A stretch of DNA of 64,000 nucleotides, taken from assembly GCF_024679245.1 (NCBI RefSeq), contig NC_090173.1:5452428-5516427 (forward strand), read 5' to 3'. Under the pieces are notes generated by a model, which saw only the letters and a list, made by a program, of their open reading frames with translations, had not been told where the DNA came from and did no database searches. The stretch's first letter is position 1. Each line of letters opens with the position of its first letter. Positions 1 through 12,273 of this stretch are shown piece after piece. This DNA is from Pseudorasbora parva (lineage: Eukaryota > Chordata > Actinopteri > Cypriniformes > Gobionidae). Both the position numbers and the translations under genes were made by a program.

Positions 1-114
1 AATGTCATTTCCTCTCTCAAGACCCATAAAGGCACTAAAGACGTCGTTACAAAGCCCATCTCACTACAGCGGCTCTACAATCATTTATGAAGAGGCCAGA
101 ATAGAGTTAGTGCG

Positions 115-365
115 CAAAAAACACTAAATAACAACTTATATAGTGATGGCCGATTTCAGAACAAAGCTTTCTGGAGCTTCGAACCGTTATGAATCAGCAT
201 ATTGAATCAGCGGTTCGGACCGCCAAAGTCTCGTGATTTCAGCAGTTTGGCGGTTTAACACGCGTTCCGAATCATGAATCGATACACTGATTTAAAATCC
301 GAGGCTTTATGAAGCGGTGATTTAAAATCGGCCATCACAATATAAGTCGTTATTTAGTGTTTTTT
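115..365. repeat. fold-back repeat with about 40-bp inverted arms
   Basis: The arm at about 115-155 (containing AACACTAAATAACAACTTAT) recurs inverted at about 325-365, around a loop of about 165 bp that holds smaller inverted motifs (TTCGAACCG / CGGTTCGGACCG). No coding potential. The layout is that of a small non-autonomous DNA element. It abuts the Tc1 relic and seems to have replaced that element's outer left repeat. Family not recognised. Confidence 0.6.
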
Positions 366-1793
366 GTATATTAGGTGATGTGCATCTCTGTAATGAGAAG
401 GGGTGTGGTCTAATGACATTAACACCCTATATCAGGTGTGCATAATTATTAGGCAACTTCCTTTCCTTTAGCAAAATGGGTCAAAAGAAGGACTTGACAG
501 GCTCAGAAAAGTCAAAAATAGTGAGATATATTGCAGAGGGATGCAGCAGTCTTAAAATAGCCAAGCTTCTGAAGCGTAATCATCGAACAATCAAGCGTTT
601 CATTCAAAATAGTCAACAGGGTCGCAAGAAGCGTGTGGAAAAACCAAGGCGCAAAATAACTGCCCGTGAACTGAGAAAAGTCAAGCGTGCAGCTGCCAAG
701 ATGCCACTTGCCACCAGTTGGCCATATTTCAGATCTGCAACATCACAAGGTGTGTAATACTCAGAGACATGGCCAAGGTAAGAAAGGCAGAAAGTCGACC
801 ACCACTGAACAAGACACACAAGCTGAAACGTCAAGACTGGGCCAAGAAATATCTCAAGACTGATTTTTCTAAGGTTTTATGGACTGATGAAATGAGAGTG
901 AGTCTTGATGGGCCAGATGGATGGGCCCGTGGCTGGATTGGTAAAGGGCAGAGAGCTCCAGTCCGACTCAGACGCCAGCAAGGTGGAGGTGGAGTACTGG
1001 TTTGGCCTGGTATCATCAAAGATGAGCTTGTGGGGCCTTTTCGGGTTGAGGATGGAGTCAAGCTCAACTCCCAGTCCTACTGCCAGTTTCTGGAAGACAC
1101 CTTCTTCAAGCAGTGGTACAGGAAGAAGTCTGCATCCTTCAAGAAAAACATGATTTTCATGAAGGAGAATGCTCCATCACACGCGTCCAAGTACTCCACA
1201 GCGGGGCTGGCAAGAAAGGGTATAAAAGAAGAAAATCTAATGATATGGCCTCCTTGTTGACCTGATCTGAACCCCATTGAGAACCTGTGGTCCATCATCA
1301 AATGTCCGATTTACAAGGAGGGAAAACAGTACACCTCTCTGAACAGTGTCTGGGAGGCTGTGGTTGCTGCTGCACGCAATGTTGATGGTGAACAGATCAA
1401 AACACTGACAGAATCCATGGATGGCAGGCTTTTGAGTGTCCTTGCAAAGAAAGGTGGCTATATTGGTCACTGATTTGTTTTTGTTTGGTTTTTGAATGTC
1501 AGAAATGTATATTTGTGAATGTTGAGATGTTATATTGGTTTCACTGGTAAAAATTAATAATTGAAATGGGTATAAATTAGTTTTTTGTTAAGTTGCCTAA
1601 TAATTATGCACAGTAATAGTCACCTGCACACACAGATATCCCCCTAAAATAGCTCAAACTAAAAACTAAAACTTCCAAAAATATTCAGCTTTGATATTAA
1701 TGAGTTTTGTGTTCATTGAGAACATGGTTGTTGTTCAATAATAAAATTAATCCTCAAAAATACAACTTGCCTAATAATTCTGCACTCCCTGTG
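366..1793 (+). mobile_element. Tc1-like DNA transposon, decayed, IR/DR-type ends
   Basis: An inner inverted repeat CATAATTATTAGGCAACTT at 441-459 is matched by its complement at 1590-1609. On the right a second, outer copy of the motif (CTTGCCTAATAATTCTGCAC) lies at about 1767-1787. That inner-plus-outer arrangement is typical of long IR/DR Tc1 ends. The left outer copy is missing where the fold-back repeat begins, so the left boundary is uncertain. The element encloses one transposase pseudogene and is followed directly by a TA/TG microsatellite. Confidence 0.8.
476..1473 (+). pseudogene. Tc1-family transposase pseudogene
   Basis: The start at 476 (MGQKKDLTGSEKSKIV) opens an N-terminal helix-turn-helix DNA-binding region of about 80 residues. 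The frame shifts at about 715-760 into the catalytic part, which contains WTDE (first catalytic Asp), a VLVWPGII-like block and ENAPSH. A TGA at 1258-1260 splits WPP(C) from PDLNPIENLW, and the frame then runs to a stop at 1471-1473. In Tc1 enzymes the DDE triad is WxDE, xDNAPxH and PDLNPIE. Here the second Asp reads Glu. One frameshift, one internal stop and an altered catalytic residue make it inactive. The total length of about 330 codons matches the family's usual 340. Confidence 0.9.
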
Positions 1794-1807
1794 TGTATAT
1801 ATATGTA

Positions 1808-1892
<85 letters not shown>

Positions 1893-1905
1893 ATACACAC
1901 ACACA
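1794..1905. repeat. TA/TG microsatellite
   Basis: Alternating TA tracts interrupted by TGTGTG and ending in ACACAC. The short Tyr-Ile ORFs seen here on both strands are artefacts of the repeat. Confidence 0.95.
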
Positions 1906-2490
1906 AAGCAACACTGTAAAACCCAACAAGTTACGGTAACTCAAACCATTTGAGGAAACCGATTGCTTCAAACCAATTAAGTTTTAAAACCATTAAGTAT
2001 GAGTACTGAAAACTCATATACATTGAGTTAAATTAACTCATATTTTAGTGTTGTTTAAGTGTTAAAACTTATATTTTAGTGTTGTGTTGATCAATTATTA
2101 AGAGTAAACTGAACTTAAAGATTTTAAGTTAATTTTATTAATTCAGTTTGAATTCAGGTAACAAATCTAACTAAGTCTTAACAACTACATGGTTACTTAA
2201 ATGGTTTTAGGAAACAGATTGCGGCAAATGGTTTAAGTTCATCAAACTCAAAGTGATTAAGTTACATAAGACTAAGCACAAGCTAACATTGGTACAAAAT
2301 GAAGACAGAACAGGAGGGTATTTTTAAGTAATTTATTGAAATATAACATTTACATCATAAATACAGTATGCCATATGTTCACAAATATAACTAGACAAAA
2401 AATATTAGGCTTTTTCACCAAATAAAACAGCACAAACATGTTTAAAAAAGTCATAACATTTAAATAACCAAACATATAAAATAAAAAAAA

Positions 2491-4722
2491 TTATGTAAAA
2501 AGGTACGTTTCCTCAAAAAGCAAAAGCACTGTATGATCTTTAATGTACTCTAAGTGTATTGCACTGACCGAAGACTTGGCAGACATCACCACCTCATCTT
2601 TAAAGACAATCAAAGCATCCAGTGGGTTTAAAGGTAACGTTCCCTCTTCCTCCTCGACAGTAAGGATGGTGACTGTTGGCTTCTGCACCTGGTCAAGCTC
2701 CTTTTTCTATATGCATTGGAAAAAAAGTTTGTATGTCACCACATATAAAAATAACCCTTGTCAGGGCAGACACCATATTTCAATTTTCATAAATAAAAAA
2801 AACGTTGTTATAAGGAACGCATTATTGTTGATTTCATTGGGCGTGTGCTTATTTAAAACCCTGTAGTTCAATTTTGTAAAGATGTTAAGTTGTTTGTCAG
2901 CAAGGTTTAATTGGGGGAAAAACATTTTCAGGGGTGTATCAGCCGAATGTTCTAGACCTTGAATTGAATGACGAATTGAATTGAATTGAATTCAAGCGAT
3001 AATGCACACATTGCAAAACATTTGTTTTTCATGTCAGTATGTCATAAATAGAAAGAGGCAACAGTTTACTGTCAAAGATTTGTCGCTCACATCACGCCGC
3101 ATCCAGTGTAGACAACATAACGGACTATAAGGGGCTCTTTTGTCCTGTCGCGCTGCTCACATCCGGTGTAGACAAGGTGAAACAAGACAGATTTGATTAA
3201 CAAATTTTAAATGGATAATGGCAAGACATCCTTGGTGTAAATTACGTTCTTCTTTCAGATTAATATAATCAGAGCGGTATTAATAAATGTCCTGGTTAAT
3301 CCAAGCATTATAATGGCAGTAAATGGCTGTCCAAAATTTGAAGCCAAAAAAGTGCATCTATTCATTATAAAAGTAATCCACATGACTCTGGAGGGTTAAT
3401 AAAGTACTTCAGAAGTGAATCGATGGGTTTATATAAGAAAAATATCCATATTTAACTCGTTATAAAATAAGAAAATAACTAGTTTCCGGCGCAACGATGA
3501 CGTCGGATATAGCGTAAAAAAGCATAACAGCCACGGCGTTGACGGCGGACGCAGCGTAAAAAACATAAATGATGTGACGATGATGTCGGGCGTTGCACAA
3601 GCGTTTTGAATCACGAGAGGATATTTTTCTTACACAAACCCATCGATTTAATTCAGAAGGCCTTTATTATTCCCCCGGAGCCGTGTGGAGCACTTTTAAA
3701 ATGGATGGATGCACTTTTTTGGGCTACAAATTTTGGGCTGCCATTCACTGCCATTATAAAGCTTGGACGAGCCAGGACATGTATTAATATAACTCTGATT
3801 GTATTCGTCTGAAAGAAGAATGTCATTTACACCAAGGAGGACTTGAGGGGGGGGGGGGGGGGGGGGGGTAAATCAGGGTGAACGATTCCTTTAAGCTTGA
3901 GCTGAGATTGGTTTATTATGTGTCAAATAAGCTTTTGCTGTGCTCAATGTATATGCTAATGAAAGCCTAAATTAAACGTTTTGAAGACTAGATTTTCAAT
4001 GGACAGATTAATAAAATTCTTATGTGTTTGGAACAATATGAGGGTTGGTAATTTATGAATCATGACTGAATTTGCATTGGCAAGTGGACTATACATTTAA
4101 GACAACTTGAATGATCAACTATCAGTCACTGTAACCACACCATGCATTTATGCTGGTGGCAGCTGAAAGGTTAACATGTTGCTAAATAAATGTAATGTAG
4201 TTTTGACATGTGTCCTACCTTGTGTCTTGAAAACATCTCCTGACTCTTCCTTTTAAATAGTAACAGACCTGCCAGGATCGTAGTTTTTTTTATGATTCAT
4301 GACAAGACTTCTTCTTCTGCCAGTGAAAATATAACACACGAAATGTTTCTGTTTATATTAGGAAAGCCGACTATAACAACAACTTTCAAGACTTGACCAG
4401 TATTCTCCTGAAGCAATACAACATGACTTTGAATGATAGACAGACTGGACTTTGGACTTTAAGCCTTTTAAAAAAATCATATTGCTTCAGAAGACTTACA
4501 AGTTGTGCTAAAAGACATTTATGGTCATAATTACGTTTGCAAAAATAGCAATTCATTCAAAAATTTAAATTGAAGAACAAACTTATATTTGTATGAACAT
4601 TATGTAACTGTTCATAACGTTATCATTTGCATTTTGCACAGTAACGTTACAAAATTCCATTGATTTGTTCAATGTTAATTCTAACTTACTTACTCATAGA
4701 ATTGTAGCCACGTTGCTGCCAT
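2491..4722 (-). CDS. possible three-exon minigene, unknown function
   Basis: Read on the minus strand. Exon 1 runs from ATG 4722 to 4694, with donor GTAAGT and Kozak-like context GCAATGG. Exon 2 is 4249-4219, with acceptor TTTAAAAG and donor GTAGGA. Exon 3 is 2700-2491, with acceptor AGAAAAAG and a TAA at 2493-2491. Phases agree and give 90 codons including the stop. The last exon encodes an acidic stretch (TVEEEEG), then PLNPLDALIVFKDEVVMS and an IHLEYIK segment. The pattern vaguely recalls the C-terminal region of fish SAMD3-like proteins, but too weakly for a name. It lies in the outer CACTG-ended element and may be captured cargo or a truncated remnant. Introns were inferred by eye. Confidence 0.35.
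3228..3838. repeat. long palindromic (fold-back) element
   Basis: About 210 bp at 3228-3440 recurs inverted at about 3596-3838; for example CTTGGTGTAAATTACGTTC matches the complement of GAATGTCATTTACACCAAG. Between the arms lies about 150 bp with ACGATGACGTCGG and several GCGTAAAAAA copies. Short ORFs inside are fortuitous. Probably a non-autonomous transposon. Confidence 0.7.
3847..3868. repeat. poly-G run (22 nt)
   Basis: Uninterrupted G22 immediately beyond the right arm of the fold-back element. A G-quadruplex-prone homopolymer, or an expanded slippage tract. Confidence 0.95.
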
Positions 4723-5378
4723 TGCACCTTCGTCTTTGCTCTGAAAAGATTTAAAAGCATGGCAACAATGTGTTAGTGTGAGTTTCAAATGAGAAAACGT
4801 CATGAGAAACAAATAACAGTTTAAAATTTTATCTAACGTTAGCAAAACAGGATCTAAAATGCTCCTCAAGTCACTTTGTTCACCCCGGAGCTTCAGCTGC
4901 TTTAGTCAAATTAACTAGCATCACATATGATAGAGGAAACTCGAATTCGATTAACAATACATTTAAAACGGTTGTAATATAAGGAATGCGTGAGTTTGCA
5001 TTAACGTTAGCTTTTGCTTTAACGTAAGTTAGTTAACGTCACTGTGGCACGAGACGAGAGACATGGAAAGATGGACAACTGTCTCAAAAGCCAGCGTTTA
5101 TCTGTCCGACTGTGAGAAAGCACAAACATATATTTTTTAATTCCCCGCTGACAAACTGCAGTGTAAAACAGCATAATTAACTCCAACCGTGTACATTACC
5201 GTTGATAACACTGGTGCAATAGCGCATTTGCTCCTAATGTTAGATTGTTTGCTGGCTAACTTTACACACAACATTACTGAGCTGGTTAATCTTCGGATAA
5301 ACATAAAAGAGTTACGAAAATAACACTGAAAACGTTCAAACATGAGCGAAATATGAATAAATAAGTTTGAAACGCTTA
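3869..5378. other. AT-rich non-coding DNA of the outer element
   Basis: Apart from the two small minus-strand exon candidates (4219-4249 and 4694-4722) I see no coding region. Several TTAACGTTA-like motifs recur (about 4640, 4840, 5000, 5030). The minus-strand ORF at 5137-5343 has no recognisable domain. Confidence 0.5.
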
Positions 5379-5560
5379 CCCAGATAGCACATGTACGTCG
5401 CGGAGACGTCTGTGAAAGGCCGTAGCGTCTGATTAAGATCGCATTCCATTTCTATAGTTCGACTGTTTTTCGTTTTTAAATGAGTCGTCTTCCCTACCTC
5501 TAAATGACGTCTATACGACTAACCTTAAACATTCGAAATCCAGTGCTGCGCACCGCGCGC
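5379..5560. repeat. left terminal and subterminal repeats of the 17-kb transposon
   Basis: The terminal inverted repeat is followed by GACGTCT, GCGTCTG, TCGTCTT and GACGTCTATACG within 150 bp. The same CGTC-centred motifs cluster at the opposite end. Confidence 0.55.
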
Positions 5561-7211
5561 GTCACCGCCGGTGGAGCAGAGCAAGCAAGCGGAGCTCAGT
5601 AATAAAAATAAAAATTTTTTTTATATATATATATAGTGAAAATACCAATTTATATCACAATGCATACACTCCATGACATAATATATTTACATTTAACTCG
5701 TGCAAGCATTGAATTAAAACCATATTCTGTTGAAATTGCGTTTCCCCCCAAATACGTGTAAAAACGTCATGCCCATATTTTTTTTATTTTGCGTCCACTG
5801 CTTTCATTTGTCTTACTATATTAATGATTACGAGGGCACCTTCACTTAAATTGCGTTTTGTGTAAGATAATAGAATACATCAAAAAGGCACTCGGGATGA
5901 GCATTGTGCACATGGACTTTTTAATAATGCTATAAATAATTAGCAAAGGATACTTTAGGCTATATAAATTAACAAGCATGGGAACGCTTTTCTGTAACCC
6001 ATCATTCACAACAGCCTTATTTGATACCTCTAATAGGGGGGAAAACGTGTGAATGTATATTAATATATATTTATTCCACATTTGAGGTGTCTCTCCTTTC
6101 ATGCCAACTGCTATTTCACCTGATTAGTTATAGGTGTGGTTTACATTTTTTGTCATATTTTGCAGAGCATAATAAATTACTCTTTAACTTACCATGCTTG
6201 ACTGCTGCTTACAATACTAAGTGTAATATTACAAGCTTTGTGATTGGAGTAACAGTTCAGTTTATACCATGGTCTATAAAGGCTGATTCACAGCTATGTT
6301 CAATACACTCCTAGCTATTTTTTCCCATCTTTTTCCAAATAACTATGTTTACAAACTCCAATGAGCAAGTCAAAGATGACACTGGCAAAGAAAATCCTTG
6401 TAGATGTTCAGGAAGAAGCCTTTGGAGAAAAACACTACAAATACTCAGTTGATTCATATTGGTCCACAGCATTAAAGTTAATAACTTTATAAAAACTTGT
6501 TCAATGAATATATATGTTTAGGGGGAAATCATGAGGCTGATAGTCTGAGTATATTTTCTTTCTAAGAGCAAATAAGAAAATGATTAAGGCACAGTAAAGC
6601 TACTTCAGTATCCTAATGGATCAAGGGCCCGATCCTGTTCTGTGAAACCGGGCCTACACTTCTAGTGAAGGAGAAGAACATTGAGCCAGTAATAAACTTT
6701 AAATAATAAAATATTTAAATACTTTGAAAGGACACTTGATGTTGTTCATAGCAAGCACTGAAGCACAACAGTGGACATGGTCACAAATAAAGTCAAATGC
6801 TCCACAAGGCCTTGGGGGATAGTTCTGGCGTTTTTCACAATACAACAGCCTCTACACAATACCAGTCTAAAATAAAGATTTTTAATTAGCTCCATTAGAA
6901 CAAAAATATTAGAACAAAAATATATAACATTTGACAAGGTGCATGACAGCTGGTTTAGACTGCCAGATGGGACACAGGTGTGGAGATGATGGTGAGCCAG
7001 AGGTAGATCTGTTGATCTTAGGATGAACCATATCCTGGTGTTTGCTGAAGAAAAGAAAAATATGTTAGAGCATTAAAAAATATATATATTTCCATTCAAC
7101 AGCATAATGCACCCAACGCAAAGCTGATTTTGTGTAATTAAGTTTGAGGAAAACTTTAGATACAGTAAAGAAATGTATACCAATTTATACCTCTGGAATT
7201 TATACCAATAG
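5561..7211. other. no gene seen
   Basis: AT-rich DNA inside the 17-kb transposon. The short ORFs (minus 5842-6102, plus 6021-6314, minus 6746-6937) show no domain, no convincing splice sites and no family resemblance that I recognise. Confidence 0.5.
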
Positions 7212-7219
7212 GCCTACAT

Positions 7220-7808
7220 TAGGGCTGGGATAAACGATTATTTTTTAAACGATTAATCTAGCGATTATTTTTTCGGTGCATCGATTAATCTAACGATTAA
7301 TATTTCCTGTCCGATTCGGTTACGATTCGATTACCGATTATCTCCCCATTAATTGCCTAATAGCAATTTATACATGTTGATTTAATTATCTGAATGAAAA
7401 AAACTAATTCCTTAACATTGCAATATATGTTTATTGCTCTTAAAATTCCAAAGTAAGACTATACAAGAACAATGTATTCAATAAAATCATAAAGTGCACG
7501 CGCACACACACACACACACACACACACATACCACACACACACACACACCCTATTTTGAGTTACTGCAGAGGCCTTTGTATTGTCTGCAAAAAAATGGAGT
7601 CATGCCAAGGCAAAAGGCAGTAACTTCCAAGTCTGAGGAACCACTCGTGTTGCTACCATAGATATACATAATAAATAATATACTTTATTACATTATATAC
7701 TTTATTATGTACATCTATGGTTGCTAATACTCTCCGGCGCCACCATCTTTATTTTGAGTCTGACGAATCGACGCGCATATTTTGCGTCGACGCGTTGTCC
7801 CAGCCCTA
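7220..7808. mobile_element. non-autonomous hAT element with perfect 8-bp target duplication
   Basis: Ends TAGGGCTGGGA (7220) and TCCCAGCCCTA (7808) are inverted copies. The flanks GCCTACAT at 7212-7219 and GCCTACAT at 7809-7816 are identical, the 8-bp duplication diagnostic of hAT insertion. The interior has repeated AACGATTAATCTA motifs, a CA microsatellite (7499-7549), a small palindrome near 7660-7725 and no ORF. The perfect duplication means it inserted after the surrounding transposon arrived and is fairly recent. Confidence 0.93.
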
Positions 7809-7829
7809 GCCTACATACAGTAAATGTAA

Positions 7830-8489
7830 TCTAGTATTGCACGATATACCGGTATTAGAAAAGTATTGCGATAGCCTGCTATTACAAACGGTATGATTAT
7901 TAGTAGCGGTACTTTAAGGAGGACAGCGCCTGAGCTGTATTTCTTAATTTGCGTTGTATACTTGACAGCAGGTATCAGGACGTTTGTGAGAGCTCTGATT
8001 CAGCCGTTCACTAAACATTGGAAGTAGAAGAGTTAAATATAGACGCGTAGCGCATGACAAAGAAAGCAACAGAAATATGCACGCATGAGAAGAAAAAGCG
8101 TGGCGCGGCGCGGGACGTGCTCGAGCCGGACTATGACCTGAAGCACGCAAACACACACACACACACACAAGCGTGCATTTTCAGACAACAAACATGCGAT
8201 CGCCATTCAGTTTCACTTTCGCAGATTATTATTTGGTTTTGAATGGTAAAAAATATGTAAATATGTACGGTCTGGCGAGTATTGAGGTAAACACAGTCGG
8301 ATCTGTCTTTAGTGGACGTATACAGCTGAGGTAATTAGATCCGTGCAGGTCTTAAGCCAGATCTAATATTCTATGATTAATGTTAATCAAACACCAATGA
8401 AAAATAGAAAAACCACCACATGCTTGGCTAAATAACTGAAATATATTAAGAATCAGCGTATAGTTAAATTATAGAGTAAAGACTAAGTA
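7830..8489. other. dispersed-repeat DNA, no gene seen
   Basis: Begins with GCACGATATACCGGTATTAG, a motif that returns in diverged form at about 16580-16680 (GCATGATATACTAGAAAAGT), so this is part of an interspersed family. Includes a short CA tract near 8150. The 74-aa and 62-aa ORFs here overlap that tract and are not supported. Confidence 0.5.
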
Positions 8490-9914
8490 AGGCCATCCTT
8501 AAAAATATTCTTGTTTGCCGTAACCCGACCGACCCTGTCAATTAAGGGCCGACTCAATTTTTTATTTTTTTTCCCTTTTAGTCCGACCGACTTGCCTGTT
8601 GTAAATGGGCTTTAAGACCGACCAATTTCTTTTTTTACTCTTCAAACAATTTATCTTGTCTCTGTCAGTCTGAAATGTCGTTGTCCTAACGCGTTGCTAT
8701 GGGTAGCGTGTGTTCTGCTCGACCCCAGCGCGTGGTGGGAGCGGCGGCACTGGTTGTAACTTGAAAAATAATGCTTTATGTATGGTTCTGTCGATGGATA
8801 CACGTGCACTACAACAGCGATAATAAAAGAAAACATGGGCAAAACGGTCTATCTTTGTAAACTGTGTTCAATGCATGCGAGTGCTGTCGTATGACCAGTC
8901 ATTTTCGCCATCATCACTCAGTATATTCGCCAGAAGACGCGAATGAGAACCCTCTGCAGTGAGAGAAGATCTGTCTCTTTGCGCAGCGCGCGCACGTCTC
9001 ACAGCGCGCAAATATTGAGATCTTTCAAGTCTTGCGTTTGAACGGATAAACTCACACAAAAAGTATGTCAACATGTCGATCTTGATGAGTATTCATCAGA
9101 CAGTCTGTAAGTTATATGCCTTAAGAGAACTTTATACAGTTGAGAAAGACGATGCATATAATAAATTTTTATTTATAATGCACTTTATATTAAACAAAAT
9201 CTCATATCTGTATAAAATATCTCATATCTCTGTATTAGGTCTTAAAGGGGCAGTAGCCTTTACTGCTGTCTGTCAAACAAAAGATAAGGACTCACTGCTC
9301 TTGATTGAATAGCTGGTTATAGCTACTTAATTAATTGAATTCATAAAAACAACTTTTTGCTTTTTAATATTCAAATGCACTAGTCTATATCACCAGATGC
9401 GTTGGTCTGGCAAGAAGTGCAAGCCACTCCAGAGACACAGATAGCTGCGTGTTCTGAGTCAACACAATCGAGCATATAAATAAGAAACATATCACGGGAA
9501 AATACTAAAACGGGAAGACAGCGGGAAAAGAGCTAAAATACGTGAGAAACCCGGAAAAAAAGGGAGGGTTGACAGCTTTGAGTCAATGACAGCTAGCTGG
9601 TGGTTGGACACTTTTCTTAAAGAATGCACCTGAAATTTATGCAATAAACATGTTTTTGACAAATATTTCAATTTGTTTGTGGTCTATATAGCCTGCAATT
9701 AGCCTACACGCCCGAAGGCACGGCTTGAAGACCCAGTCAGTGATGTCACGATATGCCAATTTGTTTAAATTCATACCTACGTAATCACCATCACCAAAAA
9801 TAAACTTTTTTTTTGTATTAAAATTAAATAAATAAAAATATAGACCTACCTACCGACCCTTTTTAAAAAAAAATTTACTGTTACTGCAAACCAAAATATT
9901 TTTAAGGATGGCCT
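8490..9914. mobile_element. DNA element with 20-bp inverted ends, sharing its core with a hAT element
   Basis: AGGCCATCCTTAAAAATATT at 8490 is matched by its complement ending at 9914. Inside each end are CCGACCGACC-type repeats. The core, about 8740-9315, is homologous to 30410-30955 inside an unrelated hAT element (same order, for example GATGGATACACGTGC and AATGCATGCGAGTGCT). No clear target duplication was seen. No long ORF. Confidence 0.65.
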
Positions 9915-10424
9915 AAGCAGTTTTATATTTGATTATTTAAGTTCTTTCTTGACTTGCTACTGTTAAATAGACCTAATGTAGATGAGAAATAAAGCACTGC
10001 TTTTGTTATCTTGTTTGTCATTTGCATTTTTTTGCTTATTTTTAAAACAAAGATACAATTAAAAATATAATTATAAAATTACACTTAAAAAATATTAAAT
10101 TACTCGTATCATGAAATAAGATTTTGTTCATCCCACCCCGTTGAGAAGTGAAAGGTTAGTGAATGATAAGATGATTGATAATGATGATCTCTGTGAGGAT
10201 CTTCACACTGGCATGCAGTTATTATAGCAATAACAGAAGGAAATGGGCAAAACCAGAGCAGGAACATGCTGGCCAAGTCAATAAGTAAAATAAGGAATAA
10301 GTCAATAAGTAATTAGTAAAAATAAATAAAACAATGAATAATAAGTTCTGTTGTCATATTATTCATTATATCTTTTTTTTTTACCGTGTTATCGATTTGT
10401 ATCGTTATCGAGGTATTTTAGTCT
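9915..10424. other. no gene seen
   Basis: AT-rich sequence with no recognisable feature. Confidence 0.5.
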
Positions 10425-11415
10425 GGTATCGGGATCCACCAATCCGATACTCAGGATAGGTATCGGCTCCGATCCGCCATTATTTGCCGGATCGGGGATC
10501 GAACAGACCGGACTGATCCAAATTCGATACTGTGCGCATAATATTCTGTGTTACTTTCTACCGGGTGTCTGTTAGATCACAACACTGGACTAGTTATTGT
10601 ATTGTTCTTCACACACAGTAACTGAAATGTTAAACTGTTCAAATAAACAGCTTATAAAATACTGCATAGATACACTAAGCGTCGATATATCTTGTTTTGA
10701 ACTTCTCAATGCGGACTGAGCGCGGCGCGCTGTGAGCGTCTATGGCTGTGAGCATCTAAGGCTGTGAGCATGTGACTCTGTGTTGCTTCAAGCGGATCAT
10801 CCTGCGCATGGGATTGTGCCGCTCTATATTATAATACTTTTGTGCTATGAAAGATTATTAATAGCCTTTCTTGTTCTGCCCTATCTATATGTTGCTGTCT
10901 CGTTAAAAAAATGCACTACACATTTAAAATAAATGTAATTTCTTAGTATAGGTCCTATTTCTATAAATATATTTACCGGTACTTATTTTTCATGAATGTG
11001 TTTTGTGTAACATTTTACCAGATTTACAGCTACACTTATTCACTTATGTGGTTTCCTTTAGTTTTCCCACACTAAATGTTTAGATTTTATACAATTATTG
11101 TGCACTCGTCATTTTGTAACCTTTGCTGCTTAATTATTCACTAATCTAATTTATTCACCATCTATAGTAGTAGGCTAATTTTGTCATAGTGATTTTATAT
11201 TTTTTATTTGTTGTTTTTCTTTGTAATGAAGTCTGCATTTAGTTGATTGTGTTTAACTCACAAAAGAGTGATTTTTAATTCAACACACTAAGATTTAGAA
11301 ATCCTCCATAGAGTTTTTAAACCAAACTGCATTGGTATCGGATCAGTATCGACAGATATTCAGAGTTTTTAATATCAGATTAATCGGTTCTGAAGAATGG
11401 TATCGATGCACCCCC
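10425..11415. mobile_element. non-autonomous hAT-like element (fragment)
   Basis: The left part holds GGGATCCACCAATCCGATAC and repeated GATC/TATCGG motifs. The right part holds GGTATCGGATCAGTATCG and ends ATGGTATCGATGCACCCC, an imperfect inverted counterpart. Related sequence (GGACCCACCAATCCGATAC) occurs at 18921. The ends were not defined precisely, no target duplication was found and there is no transposase. Confidence 0.5.
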
Positions 11416-12133
11416 TCAAAACCATTTAGAAAATTCAAAATTTAACCAAATTAATTTTTGGACTACTTCAGATGGACTTATATCTATATAGCGATATTTC
11501 TTTTTTGTGTGTTTTTGTTTTTTATAATTTAAAAGAATAAAGAACACAACCATAAGCCTAAAACACGAAACAGAGTATTTTATTGAATTAATACAGCCTA
11601 TAATTTATATCACTAATCATATGCAATGTGCAATCTAAGTAAAGGGAAATGTAAAGTTACTGCAGGATTCTTTATGTGTAAATGTTTTAAAGGTTCATAG
11701 TATAGCAGTGGCTATTTAACAACAGAAAGTGCAGTCCATTTCGTGACTGAATGACTGTTTGTTTTATATTTAACACACAGTAGCTCCGATCACACAGAAC
11801 GCGTTTTTGCAGCGAGAGGCGCCTTTTTTGAATGGATTTCGGTTGGCAGAGAGTGTTGTGGACATGGCCCCCTTTTAAACGATCAGAGCATAATTCAATT
11901 TTGCACAATAAATGTTCTAAAAAAAAACCTACATGTAACGTTTCTTTCTTTCTTAAATACATTTTTTTTTTACTTTTGTTTACCTTAGTGTCTGTGTAAC
12001 CTGTTCTGAAATGGTTCTATAATTTATATATGATATATATTGCGAGAGGCTGCAATGTATATTGCAATATGGCTTTATAAGTCATATCGCCCATCCCTAA
12101 TCCGTGGATAGAATTGTCAATGTTGTAACAAAA
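11416..12133. other. no gene seen
   Basis: AT-rich. Ends with GCAATATGGCTTTATAAGTC and ATCGCCCATCCCTAA, which looks like the end of another dispersed element. The minus-strand ORF at 11687-11962 shows no domain. Confidence 0.45.
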
Positions 12134-12273
12134 ATGTTTACCTGATAGTGGAGTTTGTGGGAGAAAATACAACTATATCTGTAGCATATGATGACCTCCA
12201 TGCAAAGACCAGTTGCTGAATAGAGTCTGGACGTTGACCACAGCCAAACAGGACAGAATTCTGCATGAGACAG
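12134..12273 (+). pseudogene. decayed duplicate of DUF4806-gene exon 1
   Basis: Aligns to the intact first exon at 15538-15730. Both begin with ATG followed by TACCT(A/G)ATAGTGGAGTTTG, share CATGCAAAGACC / CATACAAAGACC in the middle, share AGAAT(T/C)CTGCA near the end, and finish with CAG plus a GTAAG donor. The copy is about 53 bp shorter and carries in-frame stops (for example GTAGCATATGA). It therefore cannot encode the [11 protein letters not shown] block of the intact exon. It lies 1.5 kb upstream of the transposase, so part of the element was duplicated or rearranged. No following exons were found. Confidence 0.8.

Noticed and set aside
8209..8220. AGTTTCACTTTC, a perfect ISRE-like match
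   Set aside because: Lies in transposon DNA, far from any gene it could plausibly drive; most likely chance.
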